Assembly: GCA_963533935.1 (NCBI GenBank)
Contig: CAUSQL010000022.1
Span: 1-26,915 of the forward strand
Direction of reading: 5' to 3'
Origin: CAUSKK01 sp963533935
Lineage (GTDB): Bacteria; Pseudomonadota; Gammaproteobacteria; Cardiobacteriales; Cardiobacteriaceae
Length of the DNA: 26,915 nt
This document shows, piece after piece, positions 21,901 through 26,915 of the stretch. The position numbers and the translations under genes are program-made. Each line of letters begins with the position of its first letter. Position 1 is the first letter of the stretch. The notes below the pieces were generated by a model that was given only the letters and a program-made list of their open reading frames with translations, did not search any database and was not told where the DNA came from.

Positions 21901-23220
21901 GTTTAGAATGATGGGGCGGCTGATGCGCAGCTGGCCGTTCAGCTGGACGGCGGCGCCCTCCTTGGCGGCGGCGGCCAGGGCCTGTTCGATGGCCGGGCTG
22001 CTGTCGTTTACGCCCGTGGTGTCGGCGCCGAAGTCCGCCACCTTCACGTATTTACCGTAGACCGGGTGGGAATAGGTTTTTACCGTCGGATTCGTCGATG
22101 GGCTGGGCGAAGCGGAAGGGCTGACCGTGGGGCTCGTGGTCGGGCTGACCGATGGCGACGCGGACGGCGACGGGCTGGCGGTTGGCGTAATGGTTGGACT
22201 CATTGATGCCGTCGGTGAAGCCGTAGCGGTCGGACTTGGCGAAACGCTTGGGGTGGCTGTGGCGGTCGGACTAACTGATGGGGAAGGCGCCGCCGTTGGT
22301 GTGGTCGTAGCGCTTGGGCTAGGCGCAACCGTCGGATTAGTCGTAACGCTTGGGCTTGGTGAGCTGGTCGGAACCGGCGCCGGAGCCGTAGCGGTCGGAC
22401 TTGGTGTAGCCGTTAATGAAGGACTTACCGACGGTAGGGCGCTTGGGCTGTTTGTAATTGACGGTGAAGGTGCCCCCGTCGGGCTCGGTTGGTTCGTCGC
22501 AGTAGGTGCCGGGCTTGGAGCCGTAGGGCTTGGTGCAACCGTCGGATTAGCTGTAATAGTCGGGCTTGGGACTGCTGTAGCCGTAGGTGCTGGCACGGTT
22601 GGGCTGGGAACCGTCGGGCTTGGCGCAACCGTTGGCGCTGGTGCCGTCGTTGGTGTGGTCGTTAATGAAGGACTTACCGACGGTAGGGCGCTTGGGCTGT
22701 TTGTAACTGAAGGGCTTGGAACCGCGGTTATCGTTGGACTTGGTTGGCTCGTTGCAGTAGGTGCGGGACTTGGAACCGTCGGGCTTGGTACGACCGTTGG
22801 CGCTGGTACAGTTGGGCTTGGAACCGTCGGTGCCGGAGCCGTAGCGGTCGGACTTGGTGTTGCCGTTAATGAAGGACTTACAGACGGAAGGGCGCTTGGG
22901 GTGTTTGTAACCGAAGGGCTGGGCGAGCTGGTCGGAGCCGGAATTATGGTTGGCGTAAATGTCGGAGTGAATGTGGGCGTGCTCGTGGCGGTGGGCACGG
23001 ACGGATTCGGTACGTAGGTGGGGGCCGGCGCGGTGGTCGGGCCGGGCACCAGCGTGGGCGTCAAAGTCGGCACCGGGGCCGGCGGCGGATTAAGGGTCGG
23101 GCTGCTGCTCGGCCAACTGGTGGGCGCGCGCGGTATGAAGAGGGCTAGCTGGGGATTGCGTTGGCCGCCGCCGCAGGCGGTCAGCACCAATAGCATGAGG
23201 GCCGTTAATTTAGTGTTCAT
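18985..23220 (-). CDS. Multidomain lipoprotein: Pro/Ser/Thr repeats, parallel beta-helix and dispersin B-like GH20 domain
   Basis: A 1411-residue protein. The ATG at 23220 is chosen because AAGGA lies 5 nt upstream and a lipoprotein signal follows (lipobox LTAC, Cys16, then Gly). An in-frame ATG at 23244 has no such support. Residues about 32-380 are a Pro/Ser/Thr/Ala-rich low-complexity stalk. Residues about 381-977 start VKVADFGADTTGVNDSSPAI, the N-terminal hallmark of pectate-lyase-superfamily beta-helices, and contain many NNT/N-ladder turns. An Ala/Pro-rich linker follows (about 978-1072). Residues 1074-1411 closely resemble dispersin B, the GH20 hexosaminidase that cuts poly-beta-1,6-N-acetylglucosamine: MVDTARHFY, GGQFLHLHLSDDQNYTLES, HMGGDEF (catalytic Asp1231-Glu1232), ARIWND, EITYWDWDG and VLNYNQHYLYH. 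It is probably anchored in the outer membrane. Substrate and true export are inferred. Confidence 0.9.
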   Translation of the reverse strand: MNTKLTALMLLVLTACGGGQRNPQLALFIPRAPTSWPSSSPTLNPPPAPVPTLTPTLVPGPTTAPAPTYVPNPSVPTATSTPTFTPTFTPTIIPAPTSSPSPSVTNTPSALPSVSPSLTATPSPTATAPAPTVPSPTVPAPTVVPSPTVPSPAPTATSQPSPTITAVPSPSVTNSPSALPSVSPSLTTTPTTAPAPTVAPSPTVPSPTVPAPTATAVPSPTITANPTVAPSPTAPSPAPTATNQPSPTGAPSPSITNSPSALPSVSPSLTATPSPTATAPAPVPTSSPSPSVTTNPTVAPSPSATTTPTAAPSPSVSPTATATPSVSPSPTATASPTASMSPTITPTASPSPSASPSVSPTTSPTVSPSASPSPSTNPTVKTYSHPVYGKYVKVADFGADTTGVNDSSPAIEQALAAAAKEGAAVQLNGQLRISRPIILNTNNAAVPALFGEGMDKTTIKFNWAQAGDYVKASHDRNELDVSKYAGIVVSGRDTARVPNTKTTLAEFALVYDKTDDYYRPGQSYFGMVNGIYVDDSDNVHIDKVEVSGANRAGIYFDSNRSYRERDPNLKDTYKQLLIDGKIDGNHPGLPIGDNNRVTNSNLHNNRVGGLMFGYQRNFVAEGNNLLENGDSRDGGTGYGIASVSGTYNFGVKFTGNNTYRNMRKGLDIHDGDDITIVDNTLTGDRLYGIEVYNRQFPMTKVNINGNTIVPDSNNRLVNDDDLGAHYQLYQGIGLIVNEKWNNLPVKATGDFTISNNTIKNFSAYRNPQRQDQSYGILFRNREAERDYRLTIENNHIEGPYSSKATIATLGESQSFYDANGKKMAAAKPGKGSGTIFIRNNTIKLDEQAGMAPIWNGEEFTDGGLRGEVHVTNNKVEIKQNNAIRDAFLLGPGNANSYLVQNNLFTLSGDIGALSEQAIGEIFGRANNKQQPTARVIGNSIIAASVAQRPKEKSWLTATNVQLEKDRNKLLPVNGLAVPQASGVAGARGTGVKPTAAVNPVNSANSAMQPAAPTGVAVPNRQPGAPAAAQPGIATNPTGPSASPSVSGQPSAGAATVSPNSTPARAAVAAASKQGGLMVDTARHFYTIDELKGFVDLVRRSGGQFLHLHLSDDQNYTLESDLLGQSLADAVYEPAGYLNRKQGNRFYSRAQIAALVRYANSAGVELVPEIDLPGHANFIYRLLKDKDATKANRIFSGGNANVDEALTFTKELYAEVAAQFRGNSKHFHMGGDEFAGAVSNNPAYVAYANAVAADLQRQGFTARIWNDAVLTAQLGKLSRDIEITYWDWDGNREDPAERAENLKQRATVGELLRQGYRVLNYNQHYLYHNVDANSADTANTDRLRLQNEQWHLGRWDETNRHNEVDARQVYGAAVAIWNDGSKPYPLPAADLQRFIEPQLRLVIQKVREAEGK
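22424..22459 (+). repeat. GGGCGCTT unit embedded in the lipoprotein coding region, copy 1
   Basis: It matches the intergenic unit at 10473-10506 at 30 of 34 positions (22425-22458). On the coding strand it reads as the peptide ITNSPSALPSV, in frame with the Pro/Ser/Thr stalk. Confidence 0.85.
22673..22708 (+). repeat. GGGCGCTT unit embedded in the lipoprotein coding region, copy 2
   Basis: Nearly identical to copy 1 through the core and arms (it ends in GTAACT instead of GTAATT). The encoded peptide is VTNSPSALPSV. Confidence 0.85.
22877..22912 (+). repeat. GGGCGCTT unit embedded in the lipoprotein coding region, copy 3
   Basis: A slightly different copy with left arm CTTACAGACGG, like the intergenic unit at 18853. 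The encoded peptide is VTNTPSALPSV. All copies have the same orientation and reading frame. Confidence 0.8.
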
Positions 23221-23300
23221 GGGCTTCCTTGGGCGATTAAACATAGTTAAAAAATCGTAAGAGCATTTTTTCTGCCAAAGATTAAGGAGAACGGCGGTTC

Positions 23301-23380
23301 TTTAACATACAGGGGAAGCGCCCGTGTGTTTGTATAAAGCCTATATTTACAAACAGGTAAAGCGCCCGTCCGTCGGTAAA
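23301..23380 (-). repeat. Two direct GGGCGCTT units between the lipoprotein gene and ackA
   Basis: Minus units at 23301-23337 and 23345-23380 in the same orientation, so they do not form the long hairpin seen at gene ends. This gap carries the 5' regions of two divergent genes. Confidence 0.8.
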
Positions 23381-23470
23381 TTTATCTGCCACGTCATTTT
23401 TCAGGTCAGCGGCCGGGGCAAAAAGCGTAAAATCGTGGGCCGTTCATTAAGTTTTATAAAGGATTAGGTC

Positions 23471-24643
23471 ATGTCTAAATACATTCTCGTGTTGAACTGC
23501 GGTTCTTCCTCCCTGAAATTCTCGGTCATGAATCCCCACAACGGCGACGAGCCCTTCAAAGGCATCGCCGAGCGGCTCATCGGCACGGAAGGGGAAATTT
23601 CCTTTAAAACCGCCGCCGGCAAAAAAGAATTCAAAATCGCCGCCTCCCACGAAGCGGCCCTGGACAAAATCGTCGAGGAACTGAAGAACGCCGGCCTCTT
23701 TGAGGACATCAAGGCCGTCGGCCACCGCATCGTGCACGGCGGCGAATATTTCTCCCAGTCCGTGGTGGTAACCGACGACGTGCTGAGCAAAATCGAGGAC
23801 TGCATTAAGCTGGCGCCGCTGCACAACCCGGCCCACGTGGTCGGCATCAAGGCCGCCCGCCACGCCTTCCCCAACCTGGTGCAGGTGGTGGTTTTCGACA
23901 CCGCCTTCCACCAGCACCTAAAGGAACACGCCTACCTGTACGCCATTCCCTACAAGTACTACACGGAAAACAAAATCCGCCGCTACGGCTTCCACGGCAC
24001 CTCCTACCGCTACGTGGCCGGGCAAATGCCAGAGCTGCTGGGCATTGAGAAGCCGAAGACGGTCATCTGCCACCTGGGCAACGGCGGTTCCATTGCCGCA
24101 GTGGACTTCGACCATTCGGAAGATACAACGATGGGTTTAACGCCCCTGGAAGGGCTGGTGCACGGCACCCGCTCTGGCGACATCGACCCGGGCGCCATTG
24201 CCATCTTCGGCGAGCTGGGCCTGGACGTTAAGGGCATCGACAATCTGCTGTGGAAGCAGTCCGGCCTGCTCGGCCTGTCCGGCATTTCCAACGACTGCCG
24301 CACCCTGGAAGAGGAAAGTGCGAAGGGCAATCAGGCCGCCCGCCGCGCCCTGGAGGTTTACGGCTACCGGCTGGCGAAGAACATCGCCGCCCAGGCGGTG
24401 GCGCTGAACGGCTTCGACGCCCTGGTCTTCACCGGCGGCATCGGTGAGAATTCCAGCCTTATCCGGAAAATGGCCGTGGACCGGCTCGGCTTCCTCGGCC
24501 TGGTCCTGGACGAAAAATTGAACAACGAAACCTCCCGCGGCAAGCAGGGCAACATCGCCAAGGCCGGTTCTAAACCCATCTGGGTGGTGCCCACCAACGA
24601 GGAATTGCTAATTGCCCGCGACACGGACGCCCTAAGTTCTTAA
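23471..24643 (+). CDS. ackA: Acetate kinase
   Basis: This enzyme interconverts acetate + ATP and acetyl phosphate + ADP. The 390-residue product (E. coli 400) has the ASKHA fold. It starts with the phosphate-binding LNCGSSSLKF (residues 8-17). GHRIVHGGEYF and the substrate-pocket segment FDTAFHQ follow, then GFHGTSYRYV and HLGNGGSIAAV. TTMGLTPLEGLVHGTRSGDIDPG is the family signature and FTGGIGENSSLIR binds adenosine. AAGGA about 7 nt upstream supports the ATG at 23471. It is followed after 9 nt by pta, so they form the classical ackA-pta pair. Confidence 0.98.
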   Translation: MSKYILVLNCGSSSLKFSVMNPHNGDEPFKGIAERLIGTEGEISFKTAAGKKEFKIAASHEAALDKIVEELKNAGLFEDIKAVGHRIVHGGEYFSQSVVVTDDVLSKIEDCIKLAPLHNPAHVVGIKAARHAFPNLVQVVVFDTAFHQHLKEHAYLYAIPYKYYTENKIRRYGFHGTSYRYVAGQMPELLGIEKPKTVICHLGNGGSIAAVDFDHSEDTTMGLTPLEGLVHGTRSGDIDPGAIAIFGELGLDVKGIDNLLWKQSGLLGLSGISNDCRTLEEESAKGNQAARRALEVYGYRLAKNIAAQAVALNGFDALVFTGGIGENSSLIRKMAVDRLGFLGLVLDEKLNNETSRGKQGNIAKAGSKPIWVVPTNEELLIARDTDALSS

Positions 24644-24652
24644 GGAGAAGCC

Positions 24653-26062
24653 ATGAAAACCCTACTATTCGTACCGGTCAGCGGTGAACAGGCGGCGGCA
24701 CAAAACCTGGCCAGCCATTTCCCCGGCGCCGTCAGCCTGAATCTGGCCGATTTATTGACCAATCCCGCCGCCGCCCTCTACGGCGACAATCTGGACGCCC
24801 TGGCCGAAGAGCTGTTGTTAAACATTGACGAGAAAGCCGGCGGCGCGCCGGTGCTGCTGTTAAACGGTCTGGCCAATGACCCGGCGGCCCCCTACGGCTG
24901 GGAACTGAACCGGCTGGTGCAACGGTGGCTGCAGGCGGAGGTGGTGCTGGTGGCCGACCAGAGCAGCGCCGGCCAGCTCCAGCACGGCGCTCACTACTTC
25001 CAGAGCCAGACTAAGGCCAGCGACATCAACGGCGCCTGGGCCAAGGAGTACCTGGCCGCCCCCGCCGTTCCGAACAATTCCGGCGCCTACTTCCGCTTTA
25101 ATCTGGTGAAAAAGGCCATCGCCGCCCAGAAAACCATCGTGCTGCCGGAGGGGGACGAGCCGCGCACGGTGCAGGCGGCCAACATCTGCGCCCAGCGGCG
25201 CCTGGCCAAGTGCGTGCTGCTGGCGCCGCCGGAGCAGGTTAAAAAGGTGGCCCAGGAACAGGGCGTTGCGTTGCACCCGGACCTGGTAATCATCGACCCG
25301 GCCGGCGTGCGGGAAAAATACCTGCCGCGGCTGCTGGAACTGCGCAAGGCCAAGGGCCTGAGCGAAGAGCAGGGCCGGGAAATGCTGGCCGACAACGTGG
25401 TGCTGGGCACCATGATGCTGGAGGCCGGCGAGGTGGACGGTCTAGTTTCCGGCGCCGTACATACCACGGCCAACACCATTCGTCCGCCGCTGCAAATCAT
25501 CAAGATGGCGCCAGGCGCCGCCACGGTTTCGTCGGTCTTCTTCATGTGCCTGCCCGACCAGGTGCTGGTTTACGGCGACTGCGCGGTGGTGCCGAACCCC
25601 AGCGCCGCCGAACTGGCCTCCATCGCCAGCCAATCCCACGACAGCGCTCAGGCCTTCGGCCTCGACCCGCGGGTGGCCATGCTGTCCTATTCCACCATCA
25701 ATTCCGGCACCGGCCCGGACGTGGACTTAGTTAAGGAAGCCACCAGGTTGGTGCGCGAAGGCCGGCCGGACATCAAGGTGGACGGGCCGCTGCAATACGA
25801 CGCGGCGGCGGTGCCATCGGTCGGCCGGCAGAAGGCGCCGGCCAGTCCGGTGGCCGGCCGTGCCAACGTGTTCATCTTCCCGGATTTAAGTGCCGGCAAC
25901 ATCGCCTACAAGGCGGTGCAGCGCACCGCCGGCGCCATTGCCGTCGGCCCGGTGCTGCAGGGCATGCGCAAGCCGGTGAACGACCTGTCCCGCGGCGCCC
26001 TGGTGGAGGACATCGTCTACACCATTGCCATCACTGCGGTGCAGGCCGCCTTTAACGCTTAG
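24653..26062 (+). CDS. pta: Phosphate acetyltransferase, short form
   Basis: This enzyme converts acetyl-CoA + phosphate to acetyl phosphate + CoA, partnering ackA. The 469-residue protein is far shorter than the 700-residue Pta of enterics but longer than the 330-residue single-domain form. Residues 147-469 are a full catalytic PTA domain (KTIVLPEGDEPRTVQAA, VSGAVHTTANTIRPPLQII, SYSTINSGTGPDVDLV and the GPLQYDAA to SPVAG segment). Residues 1-145 resemble a shrunken P-loop domain (MKTLLFVPVSG, LLLNGLANDP, AEVVLVADQS) with no Walker A lysine motif. The DRTGG regulatory domain is absent. AAGGAG overlaps the ackA stop region and serves as its ribosome binding site, implying coupling. Confidence 0.95.
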   Translation: MKTLLFVPVSGEQAAAQNLASHFPGAVSLNLADLLTNPAAALYGDNLDALAEELLLNIDEKAGGAPVLLLNGLANDPAAPYGWELNRLVQRWLQAEVVLVADQSSAGQLQHGAHYFQSQTKASDINGAWAKEYLAAPAVPNNSGAYFRFNLVKKAIAAQKTIVLPEGDEPRTVQAANICAQRRLAKCVLLAPPEQVKKVAQEQGVALHPDLVIIDPAGVREKYLPRLLELRKAKGLSEEQGREMLADNVVLGTMMLEAGEVDGLVSGAVHTTANTIRPPLQIIKMAPGAATVSSVFFMCLPDQVLVYGDCAVVPNPSAAELASIASQSHDSAQAFGLDPRVAMLSYSTINSGTGPDVDLVKEATRLVREGRPDIKVDGPLQYDAAAVPSVGRQKAPASPVAGRANVFIFPDLSAGNIAYKAVQRTAGAIAVGPVLQGMRKPVNDLSRGALVEDIVYTIAITAVQAAFNA

Positions 26063-26104
26063 GAAATGGGGCGCCGGCCGGCGGTCGGCGCCCGAGGAGT
26101 ATTT

Positions 26105-26365
26105 ATGAGCATAGGACCCTTTCAATTACTAATAATCCTGCTAATCGTCTTCGCCATCTTCGGCACGAAGAAGCTGGGCAGCTTCGGCAAGGACCTGGGC
26201 GAAGCCATCAAGGGCTTCCGCGAGGCGGTCAATGAGGATAAGGACGAGGGTAAGCAGCAAACCGTCATTGACCAGCAGCCGGCCGGCAAAAGCGCCGCCG
26301 AGCTAGAAAAGGAAAATCAGGAGCTGCGGCGGCAGCTGGCGGAGAAAGATAAGGCCGATGTTTGA
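26105..26365 (+). CDS. tatA: Sec-independent protein translocase TatA
   Basis: TatA forms the pore-like assemblies of the twin-arginine translocase that exports folded proteins. The 86-residue product has a single N-terminal membrane helix (PFQLLIILLIVFAIFG), the hinge FGTKKL, and the amphipathic helix GSFGKDLGEAIKGFREA. A charged tail with a short coiled-coil-like stretch (AAELEKENQELRRQLAEKDK) ends it. The ATG at 26105 is chosen because GAGGAG lies about 6 nt upstream; a more distal in-frame ATG at 26066 would add a non-typical Arg/Gly extension. It overlaps tatB by 8 nt. Confidence 0.95.
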   Translation: MSIGPFQLLIILLIVFAIFGTKKLGSFGKDLGEAIKGFREAVNEDKDEGKQQTVIDQQPAGKSAAELEKENQELRRQLAEKDKADV

Positions 26366-26744
26366 AATTGGCTTCAGTGAAATCGTGCTGCTGCTGGTCA
26401 TTGGCGTCATTGTCATTGGCCCCCAGCGGCTGCCGGAGGTGGTGCGCAGTCTGGTGCGGCTGAAACGGCAGTTCCAGCGCCATTACTTTGGCGTGCGCGA
26501 CAAGGTTAATGAGGAATTGGGGCTGGACAAGCTGGAGCAGGAGCTGTACTCCCGCGAGGTGCAGGAGCACATCGACCGGCTAAATAAGTCCATCATGGCC
26601 GAGGAAACCTACTACGGCGACGCCAATAAATACGCGGACACCGGCGCCGAACCGGAAAAATTAGATTTGGCCAAAGGGGAACCGCCGGGCAAGGAGGAGA
26701 AGAAAGGTGAAGGACGCAAGGGACGAAAGGGAAGAAAAGGCTGA
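26358..26744 (+). CDS. tatB: Sec-independent protein translocase TatB
   Basis: TatB forms the substrate receptor with TatC. The 128-residue protein begins MFEIGFSEIVLLLVIGVIVIGPQRLP, with the typical Glu at residue 8, one membrane helix and the GPQRLP hinge. The amphipathic helix VVRSLVRLKRQFQRHY follows. The end is highly charged, with a Gly/Lys/Arg repeat tail (GRKGRKGRKG) that lies in the overlap with tatC. The start ATG overlaps the tatA end (ATGTTTGA). Confidence 0.95.
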   Translation: MFEIGFSEIVLLLVIGVIVIGPQRLPEVVRSLVRLKRQFQRHYFGVRDKVNEELGLDKLEQELYSREVQEHIDRLNKSIMAEETYYGDANKYADTGAEPEKLDLAKGEPPGKEEKKGEGRKGRKGRKG

Positions 26745-26915
26745 GGACAATCACGAGGATTTAATGTCCCACCTGGTGGAACTGCGCCAGCGGCTGCTTT
26801 ATATCATTGGGGCGGTAGCGCTGGTTTTTTTTGTGCTGCTGCCCTTTGACAATGAAATCTACCGCGCCTTCGCCCGGCCGGTGCTGTCCAGCCTGCTGAA
26901 GGGGCAAACCATGCT
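26707..26915 (+). CDS. tatC: Sec-independent protein translocase TatC, truncated by the window
   Basis: Only the N-terminal part is present. MSHLVELRQRLL is the TatC N-terminal signature, followed by the first membrane helix YIIGAVALVFFVLLPF and a periplasmic loop that reads like TatC (DNEIYRAFARPVL, LKGQTM). TatC proteins usually have several residues before HLxELR, so the GTG at 26707 is preferred; AAGGAGG at 26691-26697 precedes it. This makes a 38-nt overlap with tatB. An ATG at 26764 is the alternative. Confidence 0.85.
   Translation, partial: MKDARDEREEKAEDNHEDLMSHLVELRQRLLYIIGAVALVFFVLLPFDNEIYRAFARPVLSSLLKGQTM

Larger units (their letters stand above)
22080..23110. repeat. Low-complexity coding repeats for the Pro/Ser/Thr stalk
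   Basis: Degenerate short coding repeats (PSPT, PSVS, APTV, TATPS) cover this part of the lipoprotein gene. Larger blocks of more than 60 bp recur, for example around 22390-22460 and 22840-22912. They begin with the same GTAGCGGTCGGACTTGGTGT context before the embedded GGGCGCTT unit. Such DNA is prone to length change by slippage or recombination. Confidence 0.85.

Noticed and set aside
22127..23017. Long plus-strand frame of 296 codons, rich in Gly/Val repeats
   Set aside because: It is the antisense shadow of the Pro/Ser/Thr coding repeats of the lipoprotein gene; it has no ribosome binding site and no family resemblance.

Overview
The window is GC-rich bacterial chromosome, densely packed with housekeeping genes of gammaproteobacterial type: aroC, dusB, rng, a YibN-like gene with grxC, a Lol ABC exporter, lysS, recC, epmA, rlmJ, ackA-pta and tatABC. 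EpmA, RecC, RlmJ, Lol and the yibN-grxC pairing all point to Gammaproteobacteria. The GC content, the single Lol permease and a dispersin B-like domain would fit an oral or HACEK-type lineage such as Cardiobacteriaceae, but that assignment is inference from memory and was not tested. I see no phage, IS element, CRISPR array, rRNA or tRNA.

Layout: (1) 1-2184: a doubtful ORF that may be frame-disrupted, then aroC, both on +. (2) 2184-5979: five minus-strand genes: dusB, a GIY-YIG/membrane fusion overlapping dusB, a small secreted protein and rng. (Four are separate annotated loci here; the GIY-YIG gene and dusB share 8 nt.) (3) 6142-10463: a plus-strand run of Cys-less rhodanese, grxC, lolF, lolD and lysS, with a degenerate tandem duplication between lolF and lolD. 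(4) 10629-14106: a small ORF overlapping the start of recC. (5) 14553-16421: epmA and rlmJ on minus. (6) 16541-18755: an MFS transporter and a secreted acidic protein on +. (7) 18985-23220: a 1411-residue minus-strand lipoprotein. It carries a Pro/Ser/Thr repeat region, a parallel beta-helix domain and a C-terminal dispersin B-like GH20 hexosaminidase domain. (8) 23471-26915: ackA, an unusually short pta, then tatA, tatB and the start of tatC.

The most striking structure is a dispersed family of about 36-bp units in nearly every larger intergenic gap. Each unit has a TTTACAAACA-like left arm, the asymmetric core GGGCGCTT and a right arm TGTATGTATTTA. The arms are inverted repeats of each other. 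I count about 24 near-complete units plus several degenerate ones. Many are inverted pairs just after stop codons, where they would form long hairpins. Three more copies lie in frame inside the Pro/Ser/Thr region of the big lipoprotein gene; the best matches an intergenic unit at 30 of 34 positions. The element therefore seems to have been recruited as protein-coding sequence and then duplicated.

Functionally the window joins central metabolism (chorismate synthesis, acetate/acetyl-phosphate), translation and RNA maturation (LysRS, EpmA, DusB, RlmJ, RNase G), DNA repair (RecC) and envelope export (Lol, Tat). The surface lipoprotein is the main accessory gene and may act on biofilm polysaccharide.
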